Source: DASZYF01 sp035545535 (GTDB lineage: Bacteria > Actinomycetota > Actinomycetes > Mycobacteriales > CAJCIY01). From it: a DNA stretch of 9,523 bases. Both the position numbers and the translations under genes were made by a program. The notes below the pieces were generated by a model. The model searched no databases. It was not told the origin of the DNA and saw only the letters and a program-made list of their open reading frames with translations. Positions 1-6,566 of this stretch are shown here, one piece after another (position 1 is the stretch's first letter; each line of letters opens with the position of its first letter). The DNA lies in the NCBI GenBank assembly GCA_035545535.1, contig DASZYF010000072.1, forward strand, positions 1 through 9,523, in the 5' to 3' direction.

Positions 1-282
1 GACGCACGCGTCGCGGTGCGCGACGCCGCCCAGCGCCTCGCCCGCCTCGCCGACGGACCCGCGGTGGCCCGCGACGGCTCGGCGGCGCTCGTCGCCAGCA
101 TCGTCGACGAGCTGCACGCGACCGAGCGTGCGGTCGCGAGCCTCGTCGGTGAGCTCGCCGGCCAGGATCCTGAGTCCGCCGGCGTGCCCGCGCAGCGCAG
201 CAGCGAGGACATCGCCGGCGCGCGCGACGAAGAGTCGGTCTGGACGACGACCGGTTCGCTCCCGCCGGCGGACTACTCGTGA
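1..282 (+). CDS. 3' end of an unrecognised gene, coupled to the histidine kinase
   Basis: The reading frame is open from the first base of the window and stops with TGA at 280-282, so this is most likely the C-terminal 93 residues of a longer protein. An internal GTG at 16 is possible but has no ribosome site. I do not recognise the protein. The visible part has an alanine-, arginine- and leucine-rich stretch (roughly residues 6-55) that should form amphipathic helices, followed by a polar, probably disordered tail ending in Tyr-Ser. No cysteine, membrane segment or catalytic motif is visible. Its stop codon overlaps the GTG start of the downstream kinase by 4 bases, so the two are probably translationally coupled and may work together, for example as a sensor-associated partner. 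It does not look like the C-terminus of a NarL-type response regulator, since no LuxR helix-turn-helix is seen. Confidence 0.6.
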   Translation, partial: DARVAVRDAAQRLARLADGPAVARDGSAALVASIVDELHATERAVASLVGELAGQDPESAGVPAQRSSEDIAGARDEESVWTTTGSLPPADYS

Positions 283-1364
283 GGCTGCGCGAGCGCATGG
301 GCCGCATGACGCACCCGTCGCTGTCGATGTGCGTGGGCTTCGCCGCGTTGCTGGGTGGTGCGCTGCTCTGCCTCTCCGTCGCCGGCGGCCTCGCTGCGAC
401 GGGGCGGCTGGATCGTTCCGCGGGCATCGCCGTCGTCGGGCTCGGCGGAGCCGTCACGCTCGTCCTCGCCTGTGTCGCAGCGCTTCTCGCCGAGCGCACC
501 GCACGAGCTCTGCGCGTTCTCCGCTCCGACGCGGTGACGCGCCTCGAGGACCCGAGCGGCCCCACGCCGGCGCGTCGCGACGCGAAGGTGCCGGGTTCCC
601 GCGAGATCGTCGAGCTCGCCCGCACGCTCGAGGCACTGCACCTGCGCGTGCGGGTGGCCGACGACGTCGCCGAACGACACCGCGCCACCGCGGAGACCGC
701 GAGCGCCGGCATGTACGAGCTGCTGTCGGGTCTCGTCGCTGCTGAAGAAGGCGCGCGTGGGCAGCTCGCCGCCGAGCTGCACGACACCGTCGCGCAGTCG
801 CTCCTGTCGGCCCGGCAGCTCCTCGCCGAAGGGCACAGCGACCCGCTCACGCGCAAGGCCGCGGTCTACGTCGAGGAGGCCGAGGAGCAGGTGCGCGGCG
901 TCATGGCGCGCACCCGCCCGCCCGAGCTGCGCGCCGGAGACCTCGGCCAGGCGGTGGCCAACCTGCGCGACGACCTCAACCGTCGCTACGCGCTCGTCGT
1001 CGACATCCACTGGCCCGACGAAGCGCGGCCGCTGCCGCTCGTCGCGGCGGTCACCGTCTACCGGTTCTTCCAGGAGGCGCTGCTCAACGTCGTGAAGCAC
1101 GCCGAGGTCGACTACGCGGAGGCGGAGCTCACCTACGACGGCGAGGGCCTCGTGGCCACCGTCGTCGACCACGGGCCGGGGTTCGACCCCACCGCGGTCC
1201 GTGGCGAGGGCGGCCGTCAGGCGGGGCTCGGGCTGCTGCGCGACCGGGCCCGGGCCGTCGGCGGCCAGCTCGAGATCAGCACCCCCGAGGACGGCGGCAC
1301 GCGCGTGCGGCTCTACCTGCCGGGCACGGCAGTGCCGGCGAAGACCGACGACCGCGTCGCCTAG
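279..1364 (+). CDS. NarL-family (HPK7) sensor histidine kinase
   Basis: Membrane-bound two-component sensor kinase that autophosphorylates on His and would pass phosphate to a NarL/LuxR-type response regulator. From the GTG at 279 it has 361 residues. Two hydrophobic segments (about 17-40 and 47-72) with only a short loop between them imply a minimal extracellular sensor. A HAMP-like linker (about 70-125) follows. The HisKA_3 phosphoacceptor box reads QLAAELHDTVAQ, with His168. The HATPase_c domain shows the N box (QEALLNVVKHA, Asn270), the G1 box (DHGPGFDP, Asp297/Gly299/Gly301) and the G2 box (GLGLLRDRA, from 316). The set is complete, so the kinase should be active. The start overlaps the upstream stop codon; ATG codons at 297 and 306 are alternatives with no better ribosome site. 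No response regulator gene is visible in the window, and the signal cannot be read from the sequence. Confidence 0.93.
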   Translation: MRLRERMGRMTHPSLSMCVGFAALLGGALLCLSVAGGLAATGRLDRSAGIAVVGLGGAVTLVLACVAALLAERTARALRVLRSDAVTRLEDPSGPTPARRDAKVPGSREIVELARTLEALHLRVRVADDVAERHRATAETASAGMYELLSGLVAAEEGARGQLAAELHDTVAQSLLSARQLLAEGHSDPLTRKAAVYVEEAEEQVRGVMARTRPPELRAGDLGQAVANLRDDLNRRYALVVDIHWPDEARPLPLVAAVTVYRFFQEALLNVVKHAEVDYAEAELTYDGEGLVATVVDHGPGFDPTAVRGEGGRQAGLGLLRDRARAVGGQLEISTPEDGGTRVRLYLPGTAVPAKTDDRVA

Positions 1365-1370
1365 CGCCTC

Positions 1371-2000
1371 CTAGCTGCGCGGGCGCAAGGTCACGACGCC
1401 CGGCGACTCCGGCGGCCGTCCCGCCGTCGTCGCCAGCAGGTCGCAGAACGCGGCGAGGTGCGCCGTCAACGCGTTGTCGCTGCCCGTGCTCGGCGTCCAC
1501 GAGCAACGCAGCTCGACCTCGCAGCTCTCGGCCGGCTCGCCCGACGGTGCGCTGCCGTCGGCGAGGACCCCGAAACGGCGCGACGCGGTGACGGTGACGG
1601 TGCCGCCGCCGGCGTGGTGCCCGGCGCCGTGCGCGGCCAGCGCCTCGGACACCCAGCTCCAGGCCACCTCGGCGAGCAGCGGGTCGCGGGCGAGGTCGGG
1701 CTCCAGGTCGGCGCGGGCGAAGATGACGACGCGGGTGTCGCCGCCCCAGCCCGGCTGGCCGGCGGGGTCGTGCAGCACGACGAAGCGGCCGCTCGCCGGC
1801 GGTTCGAGCTCGGGGTCGTCGTCGCTCAGCTCGGCGGCCAGCGCGATGCCGAACGGCGCCACCCGCGCGGGGGCCTCGACCTCGGTGAGCAGCACGGCGG
1901 TGTGATCGCCGTCGACCCATGCGCGCAGCGCGGTGCACGCCATCGCGAAACCCTCGGGCGGGGGTGTCGCGGCGGCACCACTCGTTGCGGGCACGGCCAC
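1371..2000 (-). CDS. DUF3000 family protein
   Basis: Conserved actinobacterial protein of unknown function, 209 residues, normally found near hemE as here. Recognisable family features are the central block VIFARADLEPDLARDPLL followed by an AWSWVSEAL helix, and the C-terminal ELRCSWTP strand followed by HLAAFCDLL. No membrane segment, signal peptide or catalytic motif is apparent, so it is probably cytoplasmic. The GTG start at 2000 is supported by an AGGAG Shine-Dalgarno (2006-2010 on the minus strand) with a 5-base spacer. Its stop (CTA on the plus strand, 1371-1373) lies 6 bases from the kinase stop, so the two genes converge with almost no gap. The identification rests on my memory of the family pattern; the function is unknown. 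Confidence 0.85.
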   Translation of the reverse strand: MAVPATSGAAATPPPEGFAMACTALRAWVDGDHTAVLLTEVEAPARVAPFGIALAAELSDDDPELEPPASGRFVVLHDPAGQPGWGGDTRVVIFARADLEPDLARDPLLAEVAWSWVSEALAAHGAGHHAGGGTVTVTASRRFGVLADGSAPSGEPAESCEVELRCSWTPSTGSDNALTAHLAAFCDLLATTAGRPPESPGVVTLRPRS

Positions 2001-2005
2001 GTGAG

Positions 2006-2010
2006 CTCCT
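2006..2010 (-). promoter_or_regulatory. Shine-Dalgarno of the DUF3000 gene
   Basis: AGGAG on the minus strand, 5 bases before the GTG at 2000. It fixes that start for the DUF3000 gene. Confidence 0.7.
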
Positions 2011-2058
2011 GCGCCCTCTCGCGACGGCTCGGTGCGCGTCCCTCCAGGGCGTGTGTCG

Positions 2059-2087
2059 AGAGTAGGCCCGCCCGGGCCTGGTGACGG
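2059..2087 (-). promoter_or_regulatory. Candidate promoter of the DUF3000 gene
   Basis: On the minus strand TACTCT (2064-2059) fits the actinobacterial -10 pattern TAnnnT. With a 17-base spacer the -35 position holds CCGTCA (2087-2082), only a weak match to TTGACA. A transcript from here would have about 50 bases of leader before the GTG and would include its Shine-Dalgarno. The dyad at 2064-2079 would lie between the two boxes, a usual operator position. This is inferred from pattern alone. Confidence 0.3.
2064..2079. repeat. Perfect dyad between DUF3000 and CAP genes (first)
   Basis: AGGCCCG-CC-CGGGCCT is a perfect 7-base inverted repeat with a 2-base centre in the divergent intergenic region. 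It could be an operator for one or both genes or an RNA stem. No known regulator site is recognised. Confidence 0.5.
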
Positions 2088-2099
2088 TGAGTGACCGTC
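2083..2099. repeat. Perfect dyad between DUF3000 and CAP genes (second)
   Basis: GACGGT-GAGTG-ACCGTC is a perfect 6-base inverted repeat with a 5-base centre, starting 3 bases after the first dyad. Its role is unknown; it could be an operator or a stem-loop. Confidence 0.45.
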
Positions 2100-2170
2100 C
2101 GGTCGGGCGTGTCCGACTTCTCACCCGTTCGCCACGCCAGCCGCTCGACGCCGGCCCCGACACGACAGAC

Positions 2171-2704
2171 GTGACCATCCGGCCCCGACCCATGACGCGC
2201 GCCCTCGCCGGCGCCGCCCTGACGGGCGCCGTGCTCATGAGCGCAGGTCCCGCGACGGCCGTGACGTCGCAGGCCCCGCGCGTGCAGAACGCGAGCAACA
2301 AGAAGCCCGCCCACCTCAGCCCGTTCAGCGCGCGCCTCGTCGCCGTGATGAACCAGGCCCGCAAGGCGCACGGCCTCAAGCCGCTGCAGGCCGTCGAGTC
2401 GATCGGCAAGGTGGCGTCGGGGTGGTCGGCGCAGATCGCGTCCCAGGACGAGCTGAGCCACAACCCGCGCCTCGCCGCGCAGATCCAGCGGATCTTCCCG
2501 AACTGGCGCCGGATCGAGGAGAACGTCGGCGCGATGGGCGGCGGCTCGGCGCGCAGCGCCGCGGACGGCCAGAGGCTGGCCGAGGCCTACCTCGACTCGC
2601 CCGTGCACCGAGCGAACATCCTCGACCCGCACGTGCGGTGGATCGGTGTCGCCAACGCCATGGGCAGCGACACCATCTGGAACACCATCGACTTCGTCGG
2701 CTAG
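2171..2704 (+). CDS. Secreted CAP (SCP/PR1-like) domain protein
   Basis: Small exported protein with a CAP domain, a family of secreted proteins of varied or unknown role in bacteria. From the GTG at 2171 it has 177 residues. The N-terminus is an Arg-containing head followed by an Ala/Gly/Leu-rich core ending in AGPATA-V, a good Sec signal peptide with cleavage after about residue 30. The CAP domain follows: LVAVMNQARKAHGL near the start, SHNP (His97), an EENVG motif (Glu116/Glu117) and SPVHRANILDP (His146). These His/Glu residues line the CAP cavity in known members. The domain is compact and lacks cysteines. The frame is open back to a GTG at 2081, but that would put 30 polar residues in front of the signal peptide. 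ATG at 2192 is the other plausible start. None of the three has a clear Shine-Dalgarno. The gene converges with the small zinc-ribbon gene 8 bases downstream. Confidence 0.85.
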   Translation: MTIRPRPMTRALAGAALTGAVLMSAGPATAVTSQAPRVQNASNKKPAHLSPFSARLVAVMNQARKAHGLKPLQAVESIGKVASGWSAQIASQDELSHNPRLAAQIQRIFPNWRRIEENVGAMGGGSARSAADGQRLAEAYLDSPVHRANILDPHVRWIGVANAMGSDTIWNTIDFVG

Positions 2705-2712
2705 GTCGCCGC

Positions 2713-2865
2713 TCAGGCCGCCTGCAGCAGCATCGGGTCGACCAGCAGCGCGAGACCGCACCCGACGCACGTCACCTCGGGCTCGGACCCACCGGCCGGC
2801 CGGTCGTGCGGCATCTCGTGCTCGCAGATCACGCACCACCGCACCTCGCCGGCGGTCAGCTCCAT
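2713..2865 (-). CDS. 50-residue putative zinc-ribbon protein
   Basis: A short ORF from ATG at 2865 (an in-frame GTG lies at 2874) to TGA at 2713-2715. It encodes 50 residues with two CxxC pairs, CVIC (Cys11/Cys14) and CVGC (Cys33/Cys36), spaced as in a small zinc ribbon, with an acidic N-terminus and a hydrophobic LALLVDPMLL end. Codon use is strongly G/C-ending like its neighbours. A weak AGGTG lies 6 bases before the ATG. It fills the gap between the CAP gene and hemE, converging with the former and divergent from the latter. I do not recognise a named family. Tetrahedral zinc binding is an inference from the cysteine spacing, and the function is unknown. Confidence 0.65.
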   Translation of the reverse strand: MELTAGEVRWCVICEHEMPHDRPAGGSEPEVTCVGCGLALLVDPMLLQAA

Positions 2866-2908
2866 CTCGTCCACCTGCCCAAGGTGCCCTCCGGGTCTGA
2901 CAGGCCGG

Positions 2909-2943
2909 GTGAGCAGGGGCGGCGTGTCGGCAGACTGTCGGGG
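2909..2943 (+). promoter_or_regulatory. Weak candidate promoter for leaderless hemE mRNA
   Basis: GTGAGC (2909-2914), a 16-base spacer and CAGACT (2931-2936) would place the transcript start at or next to the hemE GTG at 2943. No Shine-Dalgarno is visible in the 20 bases before that GTG, which agrees with a leaderless mRNA. TGTCGG occurs twice, at 2925-2930 and 2936-2941, 11 bases apart, flanking and overlapping the -10 position. Each element matches consensus poorly, so this is tentative. Confidence 0.25.
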
Positions 2944-4013
2944 TGACCACCCTGACCCAGGCGAGGGAGAGCGCGCCGTTCCTCGCCGCGTGCCGGGGTG
3001 AGGAGCCGGCCCACCGACCGGTCTGGTTCATGCGCCAGGCCGGACGCGCGCTGCCCGAGTACCGCAAGATCCGCGAGGGCACCGGGATGCTCGAAGCCTG
3101 CCGCACCCCCGACCTCGTCACCGAGATCACGCTGCAGCCGGTCCGTCGCTACGGCGTCGACGCCGCGGTCCTGTTCTCCGACATCGTCGTCCCGTTGGCG
3201 GCCGCGGGGATCGACGTCGACATCAAGCCGGGCGTCGGCCCCGTCGTCGGGTCGCCCGTGCGCACCGCCACCGACGTGGCGACGCTGCCGCGGCTCGAAG
3301 CGCCTGCGCTCGAGCCGGTCGCGCAGGCCTGCCGGCAGCTGGTCGGGGCGCTCGGCGACGTCCCGCTGCTCGGCTTCGCCGGTGCTCCGTTCACGCTGGC
3401 CAGCTACCTCGTCGAGGGCGGTCCGTCCCGCGAGCACCTCCGCACCAAGGAGCTCATGTACGCGGCGCCCGACGTGTGGCACGCGCTCATGACCTACCTG
3501 GCGGACGTCGCATCCACCTTTCTCCGCGCCCAGATCGACGCCGGAGCTGCGGCGATCCAGCTCTTCGACTCCTGGGCGGGCACGCTGTCCGAGCGGGACT
3601 ACCGCCGCTTCGTGCTGCCGCACTCGCAGCGCGTGCTCGCGTCGGTGGCCGACGTGCCGCGCGTGCACTTCGGCGTCGGCACCGGCGAGCTGCTGGCCGC
3701 CATGGGCGAGGCGCTCGGTGACGGTGTCGGCGTCGTCGGCGTCGACTGGCGGGTGCCGCTCGACGTCGCGGCCACCCGGGTCGGGACGACTCGCGGCCTG
3801 CAGGGCAACCTCGACCCGGCGCTCGTCGCCACGGCACCGTGGGACGAGGTCGCGGCGGCCACCCGCGACGTGCTCCGCCGCGGCGCCGCGGCCCGCGGGC
3901 ACGTGATGAACCTCGGCCACGGCGTCCTGCCCGAGACGGACCCGGACGTCCTCACCCGCGTCGTCGAGCTGGTGCACGAGACGCCCGTGGGCACCAGCCC
4001 CGTCCTCGACTGA
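2943..4013 (+). CDS. hemE: Uroporphyrinogen decarboxylase
   Basis: Cytosolic enzyme (EC 4.1.1.37) that removes the four acetate carboxyls of uroporphyrinogen III to give coproporphyrinogen III. The protein has 356 residues, a normal length. Signatures are the N-terminal RPVWFMRQAGRALPEYR (Arg31 and Arg35 bind substrate carboxyls), LFSDI (Asp80, the key catalytic aspartate), TLASYLVEGG (Tyr155), FDSWAG (Ser210) and NLGHGVLPETDP near the C-terminus (His326). These line up with the active-site residues known from human and bacterial UROD, so the enzyme should be active. The start is the GTG at 2943, which puts the family N-terminus in the right place; no Shine-Dalgarno precedes it. It is the first gene of the hemE-hemY-hemQ operon, with one base between its stop and the hemY start. 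Confidence 0.97.
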   Translation: MTTLTQARESAPFLAACRGEEPAHRPVWFMRQAGRALPEYRKIREGTGMLEACRTPDLVTEITLQPVRRYGVDAAVLFSDIVVPLAAAGIDVDIKPGVGPVVGSPVRTATDVATLPRLEAPALEPVAQACRQLVGALGDVPLLGFAGAPFTLASYLVEGGPSREHLRTKELMYAAPDVWHALMTYLADVASTFLRAQIDAGAAAIQLFDSWAGTLSERDYRRFVLPHSQRVLASVADVPRVHFGVGTGELLAAMGEALGDGVGVVGVDWRVPLDVAATRVGTTRGLQGNLDPALVATAPWDEVAAATRDVLRRGAAARGHVMNLGHGVLPETDPDVLTRVVELVHETPVGTSPVLD

Positions 4014-4014
4014 C

Positions 4015-5313
4015 GTGGCGCGCGTCGCCGTCGTCGGCGCCGGCCTCGCCGGCCTGGTCGCCGCGCGGGACCTGGCGGCAGCGGGGCACGAGGTCGTCGT
4101 GCTCGAGGCGTCCGCGCGCATCGGCGGCGAGCTCGCCCACGCCGAGGTTGCCGGGCTGACGGTCGACGTCGGCGCCGAGGCGTTCCTCGTCACCCGGCCC
4201 GAGGCCGCGGACCTCACCCGCGAGCTCGGGCTGACCCTCACCCACCCCACCGCGGCCCGGCCGGCGGTCGTCATCGACGGCCGGCTCCTGCCGCTGCCGA
4301 AGCGCACGCTGCTCGGGGTGCCCGGCTCGCTCACCGCTGCTCGTCAGGTCCTCGGCCCCGTCGGTGTCGCCCGCGCGGCGCTCGACCTCGTCCTCCCGGC
4401 GCGCGCCCCGACCGGGGTCGGGGTGGGGCGGCTGGTGCGCCGTCGCCTGGGCGCGCGCGTCGCGACCCGGCTGGTCGATCCGCTGCTGTCCGGCGTCTAC
4501 GCGGGGACGGCGGACGACCTCGACCCTCGATCGGTCGCGCCGGCGCTCGACGTCTCGGGCTCGCTCGTCCGCGCCGCTCGGCGGGCGGCGCCGGGCGGAG
4601 AGCCCGGCCGCGCGGTGTTCGGAGCCCCGACTGAGGGAGTCGCCGCGCTCATCGGAGCACTGGCGGCGGGGCTCGACATCCGCCGCTCGACGACTGTCAC
4701 CGGCTTGAGCGACGGCGCGCTGGTCACGTCGGATGGCCCGCTCCCGGCCGACGCGGTGGTGCTCGCCGTGCGCGCGGGGCCGGCCGCGCGGTTGCTCCGA
4801 CGCCCGGAGCCGGTCGCCGAGTACGCATCCGTCGCGGTCGTCACGCTGGCGTTCGAGCGCGCCGCCGCGGGCCGTCTCGCCGATCCGGAGCTGTCCGGCT
4901 GGCTGATCCCGCCCGGCGGGCCCTGGCTGCACAAGGGCCTCACCGTCAGCACCAGCAAGTGGGCGCACCTGGCCGCCGCCGCGCCGGATGTGGTGGTCGT
5001 GCGCGGCAGCGTCGGCCGTTTCGGCGACAGCACCGGCCTGCGGCGCAGCGACGACGAGCTGGCCGGCGTGGTCGCGGCCGAGATCGCCGCGCTGGCGGGG
5101 GCGCGCGGTCGCGTCATCGACCAAAGGGTCACGCGCTGGGGTGGCGCGCTGCCGCAGTACACGGTCGGCCACCCCGAGCGCGTCGCCGCGCTCCGGGCGG
5201 CGCTGCCGCCCCGCGTCGCGGTCTGCGGCGCCGCCTACGACGGCGTCGGGATCCCCGCCGTCATCGCCTCAGCGAGGCGGGCGGCGGGCGACGTAGGACG
5301 ATGGGTGGCATGA
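4015..5313 (+). CDS. hemY: Coproporphyrinogen III oxidase, FAD-dependent (HemY/CgoX type)
   Basis: FAD enzyme of the protoporphyrinogen-oxidase superfamily, 432 residues. In actinobacteria with hemQ it oxidises coproporphyrinogen III to coproporphyrin III (EC 1.3.3.15), using oxygen. The N-terminal Rossmann motif is VAVVGAGLAGLVAARDL (Gly8, Gly10, Gly13) with Glu31 at the end of the second strand for the ribose. The PTEGVAALIGAL block follows mid-protein, and the C-terminal FAD signature is CGAAYDGVGIPAVIASA. No transmembrane segment is seen. It starts with GTG one base after the hemE stop and has no ribosome site of its own, so translation is probably coupled. Its stop overlaps the hemQ ATG. 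It is often annotated hemG or hemY as protoporphyrinogen oxidase; the neighbouring hemQ favours the coproporphyrin reaction. Confidence 0.95.
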   Translation: MARVAVVGAGLAGLVAARDLAAAGHEVVVLEASARIGGELAHAEVAGLTVDVGAEAFLVTRPEAADLTRELGLTLTHPTAARPAVVIDGRLLPLPKRTLLGVPGSLTAARQVLGPVGVARAALDLVLPARAPTGVGVGRLVRRRLGARVATRLVDPLLSGVYAGTADDLDPRSVAPALDVSGSLVRAARRAAPGGEPGRAVFGAPTEGVAALIGALAAGLDIRRSTTVTGLSDGALVTSDGPLPADAVVLAVRAGPAARLLRRPEPVAEYASVAVVTLAFERAAAGRLADPELSGWLIPPGGPWLHKGLTVSTSKWAHLAAAAPDVVVVRGSVGRFGDSTGLRRSDDELAGVVAAEIAALAGARGRVIDQRVTRWGGALPQYTVGHPERVAALRAALPPRVAVCGAAYDGVGIPAVIASARRAAGDVGRWVA

Positions 5314-6038
5314 GCGGACGTCCGTCGCACCCATCGGAGCAGGGCGAGTCGAAGCTGTCGGCCCGCGAGCTCAACGAGCAGATCCTCTACGCGCAGTGGA
5401 GCGTCTTCCGCTCGGTGCGCCCGCTGGCCGACACCGACCGCGCCGCGGCGGCGGCGGAGCTCGAGGGCCTGCTGGAGGCCGCAGGGGAGAAGGACGTCTA
5501 CACCCGAGGCTGCTACGACGTCGCCGGCCTGCGCGCCGATGCCGACGTCATGTTCTGGTGGACCTGCCCCGAGCTCGAGCGGATCCAGGAGCTGTACACG
5601 CGGCTCCGCCAGTCCGCCGTCGGCTCGCACCTCGAACCCGTGTGGTCCGGCGTCGGGTTGCACCGCCCGGCCGAGTTCAACCGCAGCCACATCCCCGCCT
5701 ACGTGCGCCGCGAGGATCCGAAGCGCTGGGTGTGCGTCTACCCGTTCGTCCGCTCGCTCGAGTGGTACCTGCTGCCCGACGACGAGCGCCGCGCGATGCT
5801 GGCCGAGCACGGGATCATGGGCCGCGAGTTCCCGGACGTGCGGGCCAACACGGTCGCGGCGTTCGGCCTCGGTGACTACGAGTGGATGCTCGCGTTCGAG
5901 GCCGACGAGCTGCCGCGCATCGTCGATTGCATCCGCCACCTCCGCGGCTCGAAGGCCCGGCTGCACACCAAGGTCGAGATCCCCTTCTACACCGGTGTCC
6001 GCAAGGAGCCGGCGGAGATCGTCGCCTCGCTGCCGTAG
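5310..6038 (+). CDS. hemQ: Coproheme decarboxylase (HemQ/ChdC)
   Basis: Peroxide-dependent enzyme (EC 1.3.98.5) that oxidatively decarboxylates the two propionates of coproheme III to give haem b, the last step of the coproporphyrin-dependent pathway. It belongs to the chlorite-dismutase fold family. From ATG 5310 it has 242 residues. Key residues are distal His127 (NRSHIPAYV), catalytic Tyr144 (VYPFVRS) and proximal His167 (LAEHGIMGR). The spacings of 17 and 23 residues match His118, Tyr135 and His158 of the Corynebacterium diphtheriae enzyme as I recall it, so this is the actinobacterial type with a distal histidine. The C-terminal IPFYTG motif is also present. The ATG at 5310 overlaps the hemY stop (ATGA); an in-frame ATG at 5301 would add three residues. 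There is an AGGA at 5295-5298, 11 bases before the chosen start. It is the last gene of the operon. Confidence 0.95.
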   Translation: MSGRPSHPSEQGESKLSARELNEQILYAQWSVFRSVRPLADTDRAAAAAELEGLLEAAGEKDVYTRGCYDVAGLRADADVMFWWTCPELERIQELYTRLRQSAVGSHLEPVWSGVGLHRPAEFNRSHIPAYVRREDPKRWVCVYPFVRSLEWYLLPDDERRAMLAEHGIMGREFPDVRANTVAAFGLGDYEWMLAFEADELPRIVDCIRHLRGSKARLHTKVEIPFYTGVRKEPAEIVASLP

Positions 6039-6058
6039 CCCGCTCCCGGCCCACTTCT

Positions 6059-6073
6059 GCCCCGTGAGGGGGC
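6059..6073 (+). terminator. Possible stem-loop after the hem operon
   Basis: GCCCC-GTGAG-GGGGC, a perfect 5-base G/C stem with a 5-base loop, lies 20 bases after the hemQ stop. There is no T tract after it, as is common for actinobacterial terminators. It may end or stabilise the hem transcript. Confidence 0.3.
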
Positions 6074-6118
6074 CGCTCGCCCCACCGGTGCTCCACTCGG
6101 CGCGCCTTCCCGCCTGCT

Positions 6119-6200
6119 ATGACCCGACACGCACAAAAACAATGCACCACCAACAACATGAATCCCGGGTTAACGGAGCCGATACTGGATATGAACGCCC
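6119..6200 (+). promoter_or_regulatory. A/T-richer leader and probable promoter region of the 111-residue gene
   Basis: This stretch is clearly richer in A and T than its surroundings and contains GATACT (6181-6186) and TATGAA (6190-6195) as possible -10 boxes, with GGGTTAAC (6167-6174) upstream. No pair of boxes has a convincing match and spacing, so I only mark the region. A start near its 3' end would give a leader of about 30-40 bases carrying the Shine-Dalgarno at 6218. Confidence 0.3.
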
Positions 6201-6217
6201 CACCGGGGCAGAGCATC

Positions 6218-6224
6218 GAGGAGG
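6218..6224 (+). promoter_or_regulatory. Strong Shine-Dalgarno deciding the start at 6230
   Basis: GAGGAGG with a 5-base spacer before the GTG at 6230. It strongly favours that start over the upstream in-frame ATG codons at 6119, 6158 and 6191. Confidence 0.8.
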
Positions 6225-6229
6225 CGCCC

Positions 6230-6565
6230 GTGAACGCGGTGCCACTGATCACGGTTCGCGATCGCGACGTGCACCACTGGCTCTGGCGGCTCCGCGAGCT
6301 CGCCGACGCCATGCCCCGGACCGTCCAGGCAGCCACAGCGTGCAGCCTCTCGACGTCGCTGCGCCGTGAGACGGTCGGGCTCTACGTGGACGCGCCCGTC
6401 GTGCGGGTGCCCGAAGACCTGGCGAAGGCCGTCCTCGCCGTCCTCGACATGACGGCGGCGTGCTGCGTCGGCACCGTCCTCGCCGATGAGGCCCGCGCCG
6501 ACGCCGCCCTGCTGGCGCTCGCGCTGATCGGCGGGCCGGACCACCCGGCCCAGCCCGCCGCCTAG
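6230..6565 (+). CDS. Unrecognised 111-residue protein
   Basis: A short protein of unknown function between hemQ and msrB. The frame is open from 6119, but the excellent Shine-Dalgarno puts the start at GTG 6230, and the extra upstream codons lie in the A/T-richer leader. The protein begins MNAVPLITVRDRDVHHWLWRL (residues 1-21), then has predicted helices, a short strand-like part (ETVGLYVDAPVVRVP) and a long hydrophobic helix region with an adjacent cysteine pair (TAACC). It has no signal peptide and no motif I can name. The late hydrophobic helices (about 70-100) contain Asp, Glu and Arg, so a membrane anchor is unlikely. Its stop is separated by one base from the msrB stop on the other strand. 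Codon use after 6230 matches the neighbours, which supports a real gene. Confidence 0.75.
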   Translation: MNAVPLITVRDRDVHHWLWRLRELADAMPRTVQAATACSLSTSLRRETVGLYVDAPVVRVPEDLAKAVLAVLDMTAACCVGTVLADEARADAALLALALIGGPDHPAQPAA

Positions 6566-6566
6566 C

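Noticed and set aside
273..1172. Long minus-strand frame opposite the histidine kinase
   Set aside because: It is a shadow of a gene with complete kinase motifs; its composition is arginine-rich and low in motifs, as usual for antisense frames in GC-rich DNA.
1319..1337. Hairpin GGCAC-GGCA-GTGCC at the end of the kinase gene as a terminator
   Set aside because: It has only a 5-base stem inside the coding region and no T tract; it is expected by chance in such GC-rich sequence.
1826..4334. Long minus-strand frames opposite CAP, hemE and hemY
   Set aside because: They run across several well-supported genes and show Arg/Ala/Gly-rich, motif-free translations. Only the 50-residue ORF at 2713-2865 on this strand has its own support.
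4959..5309. N-terminal extension of hemQ
   Set aside because: The open frame upstream of 5301 reads as an arginine-rich shadow of hemY; HemQ family homology begins after 5310.
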